Shown: positions 1 to 7,903 of the stretch, one piece after another
Numbering within the stretch: position 1 is the first letter of the stretch
Layout: every line of letters starts with the position of its first letter
Assembly: GCA_000435675.1 (NCBI GenBank)
Contig: FR895140.1
Span: 1-40,920, forward strand
Source: Eggerthella sp. CAG:298
Lineage (GTDB): Bacteria; Actinomycetota; Coriobacteriia; Coriobacteriales; Eggerthellaceae
DNA length: 40,920 bases
Direction of reading: 5' to 3'
Program-made: the position numbers and the translations under genes
Notes under the pieces: generated by a model
The model's database searches: none
What the model was told of the DNA's origin: nothing
What the model saw: the letters and a program-made list of their open reading frames with translations, nothing else

Positions 1-2
1 GT

Positions 3-155
3 CAGGCCGCACTTGAACGCGCACGTCGTCAAAAAGAAGCGCAGGCGCGCAAAGAGTTTTTGAAGCGCGTCGGCATCATCATCGTATGTGTCATCTTAGT
101 TCTCGCTCTTTCGATCCCAACGGTTGGATTAATGTTCCTCGGCGGCAACTCGTAA
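3..155 (+). CDS. C-terminal fragment of a small membrane protein (5' end outside window)
   Basis: An open frame enters from the left edge and stops at TAA 153-155, giving 50 residues. The visible part is a charged, Arg/Lys/Gln-rich helical stretch (about residues 1-22) followed by one strongly hydrophobic segment (about 24-45, rich in Ile/Val/Leu) and a short polar end, GGNS. This is a single-pass membrane protein with a basic juxtamembrane region. The family cannot be named from this fragment. It is 40 bp upstream of tatB on the same strand and may be co-transcribed with the Tat genes. Confidence 0.6.
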   Translation, partial: QAALERARRQKEAQARKEFLKRVGIIIVCVILVLALSIPTVGLMFLGGNS

Positions 156-195
156 GAGCGCCGGCGGTTTTTGGTAAAAGATAAGAGGCCTCGTC

Positions 196-789
196 TTGTT
201 TGGTATCGGTGGATTTGAGTTTTTCCTCATACTCCTCTTTGGCTTTCTGATCTTCGGGCCCGATAAGCTGCCGGAGATCGCCAAGACTATCGGCATGGCC
301 GTCAACAAATTCAAAAAAGCAAAAGATGAGATGGATGGCGTTATTCGCGAAGAGGTGTTCGATCCCAATGCGGAAGAGCCCTTCAAGAATCCGGCGCGTG
401 CCATCGACCGTGCGCACGGCAAGGTGAAGGAAAAGGTCGCACGTAGCGAACATGAAGAGACGTTCGCCGAACGTAAAGCGCGCTACGACCGCGAACGCGC
501 GGAGATGAAGAAACGCGCTGAAGTCGATGCGAAAAAGCAAGCAGACATCGATGCGAACCGTCAGAAGATGAAAGCTGAAGCTGCCAAGAAGGCAGAAGAG
601 CAAGCGAAGAAACCTTCGGCCGACGAGCTCTACGGCAATGTGCCACTGAACAAGGAATTTGTACGCGAGCAGAAGCCTGCTTCCGCCTCCACCAAGGCGG
701 CGCAGCCTAAACCAGCCCAGCCTCATGCAGCCCAACCTGAACAAGAGGCCGACTCCGAACCTTCCTCTTCCGCGGGAGGTGAAGCTTAG
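196..789 (+). CDS. tatB: Sec-independent protein translocase TatB/TatA-type subunit
   Basis: Small membrane component of the twin-arginine translocase, which exports folded, often cofactor-loaded proteins. Residues 1-20 form the single N-terminal membrane helix beginning MFGIGGFEFF, with a Glu at position 8 and then the FGP hinge (20-22). This is followed by an amphipathic helix (about 23-45), a long charged helical region, and an Ala/Pro/Lys-rich tail. Glu8 and the length (197 aa) favour TatB over TatA, but the two are hard to separate in this lineage. The only good start is TTG 196, with AGAGG at 184-188. tatC begins one base after the stop, and GGGAGGTG inside the 3' end serves as its ribosome-binding site. 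No second TatA-like gene is seen nearby. Confidence 0.85.
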   Translation: MFGIGGFEFFLILLFGFLIFGPDKLPEIAKTIGMAVNKFKKAKDEMDGVIREEVFDPNAEEPFKNPARAIDRAHGKVKEKVARSEHEETFAERKARYDRERAEMKKRAEVDAKKQADIDANRQKMKAEAAKKAEEQAKKPSADELYGNVPLNKEFVREQKPASASTKAAQPKPAQPHAAQPEQEADSEPSSSAGGEA

Positions 790-790
790 C

Positions 791-1750
791 ATGCCTATCG
801 GACCAGCGCGCATGTCGCTCATGGAGCATCTTGGCGAGCTGCGTATGCGTCTCGTGCGCATCGTGGTGGTGCTGCTCGTTTCGTGCCTCATCTTCTATCT
901 GGCAACGCCGACCATCGCGCAGTTCATGCTCATGCCAGTTGCAGAATATCTTCCAGCTAACGAAGACGGACAGGTGCTCCTGAATGTGTTCGGTGCGTTC
1001 GACGCATTTGGCCTGCGTTTCCAGATCGCGTTCTGGGCTTCGCTCGTGGCCACGGCTCCCTTCATCCTCTGGCAGATCTTGGCATTCTTCCTGCCTGCGC
1101 TCAAACCGAAAGAGCGCAAATGGTTCGTGCCAACCTTCATTGCGGGTGTAGCGCTGTTCATCCTCGGCACGATCTTCTGCTACCTCATCATCTTGCCGCC
1201 AGCGTTCGAATGGCTCACTGATCAGGCATCAGGGTTCGCGACCATCATGCCCGAAGCTAGCAGGTGGGTCGATATCATCATCAAATTCGAGATCGGCTTC
1301 GGCTTCGGCTTCGAGCTGCCTCTTATCGTGTTTTACCTGGTCATGTTCAATATCATCTCCTACGATAAGCTGCGCAAGAGCTGGCGATACGTCTATATCG
1401 GCCTGCTCATATTCGCGGCTATGGTCACGCCGGATGCTTCGCCGGTAACGATGGGTCTCATGTTCGCCGCGCTCGTTTTGCTCTATGAAGCGAGTCTGCT
1501 CGTGGCTCGCATCGCGTTGCGCAAGCGCGCGAAGACCAAAGCGGAGCGTGCCGAGATCGAGGCGAAAGAAGCAGAAGAAGCGCGCGAGGAATTGCGCCAG
1601 CTCAAGCGAGATTTCGACGAGCACCTTTGGGGGAGCGAAGATGAGCTCGCCCCCGCAAAGAAGCCTGCGAAAGCAACGGCCGAGGCAGCCAACCCTGCGT
1701 CGAGTCAGCCTGCCAGCACGGCAGCGGACAAGTCGAACAAAGGCGAATAA
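791..1750 (+). CDS. tatC: Twin-arginine translocase channel/receptor subunit TatC
   Basis: Polytopic membrane receptor of the Tat system that binds twin-arginine signal peptides. The protein begins MPIGPARMSLMEHLGELRMRL; the M-x-H-L-x-E-L-R signature is typical of TatC N-termini. About six hydrophobic segments follow up to residue ~235, including the conserved F-E-x-P-L region (FGFELPL, about residue 176). ATG 791 is chosen because GGGAGGTG lies just upstream and it avoids overlap with tatB; the reading frame itself stays open to 659. After the last helix there is an unusual ~85-residue cytoplasmic tail: an Ala/Glu/Lys/Arg-rich probable coiled coil (about 235-290), then a Pro/Ala/Ser-rich end. 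The stop overlaps the hypA start (TAATG). Confidence 0.92.
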   Translation: MPIGPARMSLMEHLGELRMRLVRIVVVLLVSCLIFYLATPTIAQFMLMPVAEYLPANEDGQVLLNVFGAFDAFGLRFQIAFWASLVATAPFILWQILAFFLPALKPKERKWFVPTFIAGVALFILGTIFCYLIILPPAFEWLTDQASGFATIMPEASRWVDIIIKFEIGFGFGFELPLIVFYLVMFNIISYDKLRKSWRYVYIGLLIFAAMVTPDASPVTMGLMFAALVLLYEASLLVARIALRKRAKTKAERAEIEAKEAEEAREELRQLKRDFDEHLWGSEDELAPAKKPAKATAEAANPASSQPASTAADKSNKGE

Positions 1751-2187
1751 TGCACGAACTGGGCATCATGACAGGAGTTATGGAGTCGGTCGAGAGCGTT
1801 GCGCGCGAGGCAGGAGCCGAACGCGTGCTCAAAGTCTCGCTTCAGGTGGGTGTCATGACCGAAGCTATCGAAGACGCGCTCCAGTTCGCATTCGGGGCTT
1901 TGGCAGAGAATAACGATTATTTCGAAGGTGCCACGCTCGAGGTGGAGATGATCCAACCGAAGAGCATCTGTACGCAGTGTGGTCACGAATTCACGCACGA
2001 TCGCTTTCACATGCTCTGCCCGGAATGCGGCAGCCCCTTCTTGCAGTTGCTCGAAGGTAAGGAGCTGCAGATTTCCTCCATCGAAGTTGACTTGCCCGAT
2101 GAAGAAGACGATACTACCAAGCCTGCTCAGGAAAACGAGAGCAGCGAAGCCGACCAAGCGGTCGATTCGGAACACGAAAAGGAGTAA
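1750..2187 (+). CDS. hypA: Hydrogenase/urease nickel metallochaperone HypA
   Basis: Nickel chaperone that hands Ni(II) to [NiFe]-hydrogenase (or urease) precursors together with HypB. It starts MHELGIM, with the invariant Met-His-Glu whose N-terminus and His2 bind nickel. The structural zinc site is visible as Cys74-x2-Cys77 and Cys90-x2-Cys93. The conserved core ends near residue 118. A roughly 28-residue acidic tail follows, rich in Asp/Glu/Ser, which makes the protein (145 aa) longer than the usual 113-120 aa. It overlaps tatC by one base and is followed 4 bases later by hypB, so translation is probably coupled. hypC-F and hydrogenase structural genes are not in the window. Confidence 0.93.
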   Translation: MHELGIMTGVMESVESVAREAGAERVLKVSLQVGVMTEAIEDALQFAFGALAENNDYFEGATLEVEMIQPKSICTQCGHEFTHDRFHMLCPECGSPFLQLLEGKELQISSIEVDLPDEEDDTTKPAQENESSEADQAVDSEHEKE

Positions 2188-2191
2188 TGCT

Positions 2192-2842
2192 ATGCAGATC
2201 GATCTCCATAAACCGATTCTTGATAAGAACGACCGTCTTGCGGATGAGAACCGCGAGCTGTTCCGCGAGAAGAAGGTGTTCGTACTGGATCTGCTTGCTT
2301 CTCCCGGTTCAGGCAAGACCTCTACGATCTTGGCCACCATCGAAGCGCTGCGCGATGAATTCAACATAGCGGTCATCGAAGGCGACATCGCTTCTTCGGT
2401 CGATTCCGAGAAGATCAAGAGCCAAGGGATCGCTGCGGTGCAGATCAATACCGGTGGCGCGTGCCATTTGGAAAGCGCGATGATCCGTCGCGCGGTGGAT
2501 GTGCTCGATCTGGATAACCTCGATCTCATCATCATCGAGAACGTGGGCAACTTGGTGTGCCCGACCGATTTCGATCTGGGCGAGAGCATGAAGGCCATGA
2601 TCCTTTCGGTCCCAGAAGGCGATGATAAGCCGCTCAAGTACCCAGGCGTGTTCCAGGCAGCATCCGCTATCGTGCTCAACAAGATCGATACGGCTCCGGT
2701 CTTCAATTTCGACGAAGAGCTCTTTTACGAACACATTAAAAATCTGAATCCTACGGCGCCCATCTTCCCGATGTCTGCTACAAATGGTAAAGGCGTTGAT
2801 GCGTGGGCGGAGTGGCTCGCCGATCAGATCCGTTCGCTCTAA
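2192..2842 (+). CDS. hypB: Hydrogenase nickel incorporation GTPase HypB
   Basis: SIMIBI-class GTPase that drives nickel insertion with HypA. ATG 2192 lies just after GGAG at 2181-2184. The P-loop is SPGSGKTS at about 37-44, with Asp65 in the EGD motif, the metal-binding Cys91-His92 and Cys123 of the G domain, ENVGNLVCP at 116-124, and the guanine-specificity motif NKID at 163-166. The N-terminus is short and lacks both the His-rich stretch and the CxxCGC high-affinity nickel motif found in some HypB proteins, so nickel storage is not expected. The length (216 aa) is normal for this short form. The frame is open further upstream, but that extension overlaps hypA and has no family support. Confidence 0.93.
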   Translation: MQIDLHKPILDKNDRLADENRELFREKKVFVLDLLASPGSGKTSTILATIEALRDEFNIAVIEGDIASSVDSEKIKSQGIAAVQINTGGACHLESAMIRRAVDVLDLDNLDLIIIENVGNLVCPTDFDLGESMKAMILSVPEGDDKPLKYPGVFQAASAIVLNKIDTAPVFNFDEELFYEHIKNLNPTAPIFPMSATNGKGVDAWAEWLADQIRSL

Positions 2843-2970
2843 AACGCACGGAAGCTCAGCTCGAGCACGCTCGGATGCGGAAGCTCTTGAAGGCACGCTG
2901 CTTGTGAGAGCGCGAATCGAGCGGCACCTAAGCGAGCGTTCTTGAATACCGATCGAGGGAAGAGGCCATT

Positions 2971-3789
2971 ATGGATCTTGAGCAGAAGTACACCTTAAGC
3001 GTGCAGGCGCTGAAAGATTATGCGCAGCAGGCGGGATTCAACGAGGTAGTGCTCGGCCTTTCCGGCGGCATCGATTCGGCGCTCGTGGCGGTCATGTGCG
3101 TTGATGCGTTCGGCGCCGATCGCGTTCATGCCTACATGTTGCCCGGCCCCTATTCGACCGATCATTCGCTCACCGATGCTGAAGAACTCGGCGCGAATCT
3201 TGGCATCAAGACCGAAGCTATCTCGATCGTCGGCCCCTACGAAGCATTCGTTGCTGCACTTGAACCAGCAGCAGGCGGCAAGCTTTCTGGCCTTGCTTCC
3301 GAGAACACGCAGGCGCGTTGCCGCATGGTGTGCTTGATGGCGCTTTCCAATGCTTTTGGCTGGATGATGGTGAACACGGGCAACAAGAGTGAGGCTGCCA
3401 TGGGCTTCTCGACGCTCTATGGCGATACTTCTGGTGCGTTCGCTCCCATCGGCGGCCTGTACAAGACCGACGTGTTCGCGCTTGCCCGTTGGGTGAACGA
3501 GCGTGCAGTTGCAGAAGGCAAGGTTCCGCCTATTCCTGAGCACATCATCACAAAGCCGCCTAGTGCAGAGCTTTCGCCAGGCGCTGAAGACGAAAAGGCA
3601 CTCGGCATCGATTACGCCACGCTCGACCAGATCTTGATCGCTCACTTCGAGCAGGGCAAGTCCGCCGAAGAGATCGTTGCAGCAGGCTTCGATCCTGAAG
3701 AAGTGGCCTACGCGATTCGCCGAACGAACTCCTACGCATTCAAGCGCGCCGTCGAGCCCCCCTTCCCAAAGGCAAAGTTCTACGATTAG
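2971..3789 (+). CDS. nadE: NH3-dependent NAD+ synthetase NadE
   Basis: Last step of NAD biosynthesis: amidation of deamido-NAD with ammonia and ATP. The PP-loop SGGIDSA is at residues 31-37. Downstream the typical GNKSE and the K-P-P-S-A-E-L substrate loop are present (TKPPSAELSPGAEDEK, about 190-205). At 272 aa there is no N-terminal glutaminase/nitrilase domain, so it is the ammonia-dependent form. ATG 2971 follows GAGGGAAGAGG. The 128-bp gap from hypB (2843-2970) contains no gene I can recognise. The gene is followed by the groESL promoter region. Confidence 0.94.
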   Translation: MDLEQKYTLSVQALKDYAQQAGFNEVVLGLSGGIDSALVAVMCVDAFGADRVHAYMLPGPYSTDHSLTDAEELGANLGIKTEAISIVGPYEAFVAALEPAAGGKLSGLASENTQARCRMVCLMALSNAFGWMMVNTGNKSEAAMGFSTLYGDTSGAFAPIGGLYKTDVFALARWVNERAVAEGKVPPIPEHIITKPPSAELSPGAEDEKALGIDYATLDQILIAHFEQGKSAEEIVAAGFDPEEVAYAIRRTNSYAFKRAVEPPFPKAKFYD

Positions 3790-3873
3790 CATTAAGACTT
3801 ATGCATAAGTTGTGCGTAGAATGACGGTTTTGTGAATCTGAGTCACTGTTACGTATATTTTCTCAATGCTTTC

Positions 3874-3904
3874 TTGAAATCACGATAAAAGTTGTTAGTA
3901 TAGT
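3874..3904 (+). promoter_or_regulatory. Probable groESL promoter
   Basis: TTGAAA at 3874-3879 is a plausible -35. The -10 could be TAGTAT (3896-3901, 16-bp spacer) or TATAGT (3899-3904, 19-bp spacer). The promoter directly abuts the CIRCE operator, the expected layout for HrcA-repressed chaperone operons. The transcription start is inferred. Confidence 0.65.
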
Positions 3905-3909
3905 CTGTG

Positions 3910-3936
3910 TTAGCACTCTTCAAGTGAGAGTGCTAA
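3910..3936 (+). promoter_or_regulatory. CIRCE operator (HrcA binding site)
   Basis: A perfect 9-9-9 inverted repeat: TTAGCACTC, nine bases, GAGTGCTAA. This exactly matches the CIRCE consensus recognised by the heat-shock repressor HrcA. It lies across the expected transcription start of groES-groEL, about 115 bp upstream of the groES start codon. hrcA itself is not in the window. Confidence 0.97.
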
Positions 3937-4052
3937 TTCGTATCTGGCGCTGTTTACGCTTATGCGAAGCGAACTAACTCGGGCAGTCAGCCAGCAAACG
4001 AGGGTAACAAGGCATTCAAAGGCGAATGCGTTAAAGGAAAGGAAGTACGTAT

Positions 4053-4343
4053 ATGAATTTGAAGCCGCTTGGTGATCGCATCATCGTTAAGCAGGACGAA
4101 GCTCAGGAAACCACGGCAGGTGGCCTCTACATCGCTCCTGATTCTAAGGAGAAGCCGCAGACCGGTGTCGTTCTCGCTGTTGGCGAAGGCCGCATCAACA
4201 ACAAGGGCCAGCACCTTCCTATGCCCGTGAAAGAGGGCGATCGCGTTCTCTATGGCAAGTATGGCGGAACCGAAGTAGATGTTGATGGTGAAGCAGTGCT
4301 CATCCTTCGCGCCGATGATATCTACGCGGTCTACACCGATTAA
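4053..4343 (+). CDS. groES: Co-chaperonin GroES
   Basis: Heptameric lid of the GroEL folding chamber. The protein is 96 aa, starts MNLKPLGDRI and ends with the usual VLILRADDIYAV-type strand. The mobile loop is around residues 17-33 (EAQETTAGGLYIA). ATG 4053 is preceded by AAAGGAAAGGAAG. It lies downstream of the CIRCE element and 63 bp ahead of groEL, forming a bicistronic heat-shock operon under HrcA control. Confidence 0.97.
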   Translation: MNLKPLGDRIIVKQDEAQETTAGGLYIAPDSKEKPQTGVVLAVGEGRINNKGQHLPMPVKEGDRVLYGKYGGTEVDVDGEAVLILRADDIYAVYTD

Positions 4344-4406
4344 GCACCTCATTCATAAACGTTTTGTGACTTAGATTCACGTATCAATTCGAAAGGAATT
4401 CAACTA

Positions 4407-6041
4407 ATGGCAAAAGAGATTTTGTTCGATGCAGATGCCCGCAGTGGTATGGCTGCTGGCGTTAAGAAGCTTTCCGATGCAGTCAAGGTGACGCTTGGTC
4501 CTAAAGGCCGTTATGTTGCGCTCGAGCGCTCTTTCGGCGCTCCGCTCGTCACCAACGACGGCGTTACGGTAGCGCGCGAGATCGACCTTGAGGATCCCGT
4601 GGAGAACATGGGCGCTCAGCTCGTTCGTGAAGCAGCCGTGAAGACCAACGATGTTGCAGGCGATGGCACCACCACCGCAACCCTGCTTGCCGATGTGATC
4701 GTGGCAGAGGGTCTGCGCAACGTGACCGCTGGCGCTGACGCGCTTGGCATTCGTCGTGGTATCGAAATGGCAACCGAGGCAGTGGTCGATGCGATCAAGG
4801 CTTCGGCGCAGGAAGTCACCACCGAAGATCAGGTAGCGAACGTTGGTACCATTTCCGCAGGTGACGAGGTTATCGGCAAGAAGATCGCAGAGGCTATGGA
4901 AGCCGTTGGCAAAGATGGCGCGATCTCTGTTGAAGAGTCCCAGACCTTTGGCATCGACATCGATATCGTGCAAGGCATGCAGTACGATCGCGGTTACATC
5001 TCACCCTATATGGCAACCGATACCGAGCGCATGGAAGCAGTGCTTGCAGATCCCTTCATCCTGCTCACCGACCTCAAGGTTTCCTCTATTCAGGATCTTA
5101 TCCCGCTGCTCGAGCAGGTTATGAAGTCGGGCCGTCCGCTCCTCATCGTTGCTGAAGATGTTGAGGGCGAAGCACTGGGCACACTGCTCTTGAACAAGCT
5201 GCGCGGCACCCTGAACGTGGTTGCCATCAAGGCTCCGGGCTTCGGCGATCGTCGTTCGCGCATCCTCGAGGACATCGCAGTCGTTACGGGCGGCAAGGTC
5301 GTTTCCAAGGACTTCGGCATGACGCTTGCTGATGTGAAGCTCGAGGACCTGGGCACCGCGAAGACCGTCAAAGTCACCAAGGACACCACGGTCATCATCG
5401 ACGGCGCGGGCGACAAGGCTGCAGTCGATGCTCGTATCGCTTCGATGCGCGCTGAACTCGAGCGTCTTGAGTCCGAGTTCGACCGCGAGAAGCTCCAGGA
5501 GCGTCTGGCTAAGCTTTCCGGTGGTGTTGCGGTGCTGAAGGTTGGCGCTGCTACCGAATCCGAGCTCAAGGAGAAGAAGAGCCGCATCGAGGACGCGCTG
5601 CAGGCAACTCGTGCAGCCGTTGAAGAGGGCATCGTTGCTGGTGGCGGCGTTGCGCTCGTGAATGCGATCCTTGCACTCGACAAGCTTACCGTCTCCGATA
5701 ACGACGAGAAGGTTGGCGTTGATATCATCCGCAAAGCACTCGAAGCTCCAATGCGTGCGATCGCGTCCAACGCAGGTTACGAAGGCTCTGTGGTGGTCGA
5801 GAAGGTGAAGGGTCTGCCGGCAGGCGAAGGCGTGAACTTCGCGAATGGCGAGACGGGCAACATGATCGCCATGGGCGTGAACGACCCCGTGAAGGTGACC
5901 CGTACGGCGCTTCAGTCTGCAGCATCTGTTGCGGCACTCATCCTCATCACTGAGGCAACCGTCAACGAGATTCCTGCTGAAGGTCCCGACCTGTCCGCAC
6001 TGGCCGGTGGCGGCATGGGCGGCGGAATGGGCATGATGTAA
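4407..6041 (+). CDS. groEL: Chaperonin GroEL
   Basis: The 60-kDa ATP-dependent folding chaperonin, 544 aa, which is full length. The ATP-binding motif VTLGPKGR (about 29-36) and GDGTTTAT (about 86-93) are intact. The protein ends in the characteristic Gly-Met repeat tail (GGGMGGGMGMM). ATG 4407 follows AAAGGAATTC. It is the last gene of the groESL operon and is followed by a strong intrinsic terminator. Long reading frames on the opposite strand across the gene reflect its codon usage only. Confidence 0.98.
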   Translation: MAKEILFDADARSGMAAGVKKLSDAVKVTLGPKGRYVALERSFGAPLVTNDGVTVAREIDLEDPVENMGAQLVREAAVKTNDVAGDGTTTATLLADVIVAEGLRNVTAGADALGIRRGIEMATEAVVDAIKASAQEVTTEDQVANVGTISAGDEVIGKKIAEAMEAVGKDGAISVEESQTFGIDIDIVQGMQYDRGYISPYMATDTERMEAVLADPFILLTDLKVSSIQDLIPLLEQVMKSGRPLLIVAEDVEGEALGTLLLNKLRGTLNVVAIKAPGFGDRRSRILEDIAVVTGGKVVSKDFGMTLADVKLEDLGTAKTVKVTKDTTVIIDGAGDKAAVDARIASMRAELERLESEFDREKLQERLAKLSGGVAVLKVGAATESELKEKKSRIEDALQATRAAVEEGIVAGGGVALVNAILALDKLTVSDNDEKVGVDIIRKALEAPMRAIASNAGYEGSVVVEKVKGLPAGEGVNFANGETGNMIAMGVNDPVKVTRTALQSAASVAALILITEATVNEIPAEGPDLSALAGGGMGGGMGMM

Positions 6042-6069
6042 TCCCTCCTTCGGATAATCCGTACGCTTG

Positions 6070-6106
6070 AGAAAAGCTCTCCTTTAAGGAGAGCTTTTCT
6101 TGTTTA
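6070..6106 (+). terminator. Rho-independent terminator after groEL
   Basis: AGAAAAGCTCTCC at 6070-6082 pairs perfectly with GGAGAGCTTTTCT at 6088-6100 around a TTTAA loop, followed by TGTTTATT. It is 28 bp after the groEL stop. Confidence 0.9.
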
Positions 6107-6214
6107 TTGAGTTGCATTGGCGCTGAACGGGCGCACGCAAAAGCGTTTCTTCGAGGAAGATTTCTTGTTCATTAGGCTATTTTGGCAGTTAAGTATGCTT
6201 CTGTTTTAATAATG

Positions 6215-6257
6215 ATTCATTATGAATGAGAAATGAATGCAAAAAGCATGCTATACT
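6215..6257 (+). promoter_or_regulatory. Candidate promoter/operator of the toxin-antitoxin pair
   Basis: ATTCAT-T-ATGAAT (6215-6227) is a perfect palindrome, and a further ATGAAT half-site is at 6233-6238. A good -10 TATACT lies at 6252-6257, just upstream of the antitoxin ribosome-binding site. FitA/VapB antitoxins normally repress their own operon through inverted repeats, so this is a reasonable operator candidate. No clear -35 hexamer was seen. Confidence 0.45.
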
Positions 6258-6283
6258 AGGGGCAAAGAAAGAGGGTGATGAAG

Positions 6284-6592
6284 ATGCCAGCGTTACAGGT
6301 CAAAGATTGTCCAACAGAAGTGTATGAAGAGCTTCGTCGTTGCGCTTCTCGTGAGAACAGGAGCATCTCTCAGCAGGCGCTCACGATCCTTGAGGATTAC
6401 CTGGGGTTCAGGGATTTCGTAGCGCACGATCGATCAAGCTCTCGAAACAGGTGTAGCGAAAAACCGAACTATATCGAGAAGCGCCAGCGCCTTTTCGAAC
6501 GGATGAAGAAGCGTCGTGCTATTCCGGTTTCAGAGGAAGCACCTTCTTCTGCAGACCTTCTAGCTGAGATTCGTGAGGAGGAGGCACGATGA
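6284..6592 (+). CDS. FitA/VapB-type ribbon-helix-helix antitoxin
   Basis: Antitoxin of a type II system. The N-terminus, MPALQVKDCPTEVYEELR, matches FitA-like ribbon-helix-helix proteins: a DNA-contacting strand, then a helix with S-I-S-Q-Q-A-L. The C-terminal ~60 residues are charged and would wrap the toxin. ATG 6284 is preferred because AGGG is 8 bases upstream and family members begin at this Met; ATG 6278 and GTG 6275 are also in frame. The stop overlaps the toxin start by 4 bp (ATGA), so translation is coupled. Codon usage is AT-richer than the neighbours, which suggests recent acquisition. Confidence 0.82.
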   Translation: MPALQVKDCPTEVYEELRRCASRENRSISQQALTILEDYLGFRDFVAHDRSSSRNRCSEKPNYIEKRQRLFERMKKRRAIPVSEEAPSSADLLAEIREEEAR

Positions 6593-7005
6593 TAGTTCTT
6601 GATTCAAGTGCTGCATGCGATATAGCGCGACAGACAGAAGAAGGCTTAGCATTTTGTTCTCTAATGCTTGCAGACGAGCAAGTAATCAGCTGTGACCTGC
6701 TTCGTGCTGAGGCTGTAAGTGTGTTTTGTAAACTCTGCAGAAGAGGGGTTATGAATCGAGAAGAAGCGCAGGAGTGTTTTGTTGATTCTGTTGCTTATGT
6801 AGATAAATACTATTCAATCCAAGAGCTTCAAGATGAGGTGCTTTCTGAGAGCATTCGATTGGATCATTCCTCCTACGATATGTTCTATTTTGTACTGGCA
6901 CGCCGTTTTGGCGCAACGCTGTTCACACTCGATCGTAAGCTCATTCGGCTCTGCGAAGAACAGGGTGTTCAATGCGTTGCCATTCTAGAGAATGGTGAAT
7001 TCTAA
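6589..7005 (+). CDS. PIN-domain ribonuclease toxin (VapC/FitB family)
   Basis: 138-aa PIN-domain protein, the presumed toxin partner of the preceding antitoxin. VapC-type enzymes cut tRNA or rRNA using acidic residues and Mg2+. The visible acidic set is Asp5 (MIVLDSSA), Glu41 (LLRAEAVS), Asp97 (SSYDMFY) and Asp115 (TLDRKL), all expected positions, so the active site looks intact. It overlaps the antitoxin gene by ATGA. The specific RNA target cannot be read from sequence. Confidence 0.87.
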   Translation: MIVLDSSAACDIARQTEEGLAFCSLMLADEQVISCDLLRAEAVSVFCKLCRRGVMNREEAQECFVDSVAYVDKYYSIQELQDEVLSESIRLDHSSYDMFYFVLARRFGATLFTLDRKLIRLCEEQGVQCVAILENGEF

Positions 7006-7030
7006 TGACGGTTAGGGCAGAAGCGTAGCA

Positions 7031-7903
7031 ATGATCATTCATGTTGAAACCTTAGAAGATAAGCGGCTTGAGGCTTATGTGGGCCTTACTGAAGTTCAGC
7101 TGCGCAATCGACTGGAGCCAGAGAAGGGCATCTTCATCGCCGAATCCGAGAAGGTCATCGTCCGCGCGCTTGATGCGGGCTATGAGCCGCTCTCGCTTCT
7201 GATTCCTGAACACCGCTTGCAGCGCAGTGCACGCTTGATCGAGCGTATCGAAACGCAGTATGCCTTGGAAGAGAAGGCAGGTGCGGGTGGCAGCACGAAC
7301 GACGAGAGCATTCCTATCTTCGTTGCGCCCTCAGATGAGATAGAGAAGCTCACGGGTTTCGAACTTACGCGCGGGGTGCTTTGTGCCATGAAGCGTAAGC
7401 CCCTACCAAGTCTTGCCGATCTGCTGGCAGATGCTCATCGTGTTGCCGTGCTCGAAGATATTACGAACCATACGAATGTGGGTGCGGTCTTCCGCAATGC
7501 GGCTGCGCTTGGCTTCGATGCGCTCATCATTTCGCCGGGTTGTTGCGACCCGCTCTATCGTCGTGCGATCCGCGTTTCTATGGGAACGGTCTTCCAAGTT
7601 CCGTGGACGCGTTTTCCTGGCACGGTGGAAGACTGGCGCGAATCGGGTGTAGCGGCGCTGAAACACGAAGGCTTCACCACTGTGGCGCTTGCATTGCATG
7701 ATGAATCGGTCTTTTTGGATGATGCGCGTTTGCAGCGTCCTGAAAAACTCGCGGTATTGCTTGGAACTGAAGGTGAAGGATTGCAGCAGCGTACGATCGA
7801 GATGGCAGATCTCGTAGCGAAGATCCCGATGCGGGAAGGTGTCGACTCGCTCAATGTTGCAGCTGCATCGGCCGTAGCATTCTGGGAGCTGCGCATGCGC
7901 TAA
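7031..7903 (+). CDS. TrmH/SpoU-family RNA 2'-O-methyltransferase
   Basis: SPOUT-class S-adenosylmethionine-dependent methyltransferase acting on tRNA or rRNA. Residues 1-120 form an N-terminal substrate-binding region with E-x-x-K. The SpoU motifs follow: motif 1, NVGAVFRNAAALG (149-161); motif 2, LGTEGEGL (244-251); motif 3, IPMREGVDSLNVAAASAV (265-282). The 290-aa length fits the TrmH/RlmB group with an L30e-like N-domain. The substrate nucleotide cannot be assigned. The start ATG 7031 has only a weak AGGGCAG upstream, but no better start exists. It is 25 bp after the toxin gene, probably a chance neighbour. Confidence 0.88.
   Translation: MIIHVETLEDKRLEAYVGLTEVQLRNRLEPEKGIFIAESEKVIVRALDAGYEPLSLLIPEHRLQRSARLIERIETQYALEEKAGAGGSTNDESIPIFVAPSDEIEKLTGFELTRGVLCAMKRKPLPSLADLLADAHRVAVLEDITNHTNVGAVFRNAAALGFDALIISPGCCDPLYRRAIRVSMGTVFQVPWTRFPGTVEDWRESGVAALKHEGFTTVALALHDESVFLDDARLQRPEKLAVLLGTEGEGLQQRTIEMADLVAKIPMREGVDSLNVAAASAVAFWELRMR

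Noticed and set aside
4404..5937. Long reading frames antisense to groEL
   Set aside because: They are shadows of the strongly coding groEL frame and have no ribosome-binding sites or recognisable domains.
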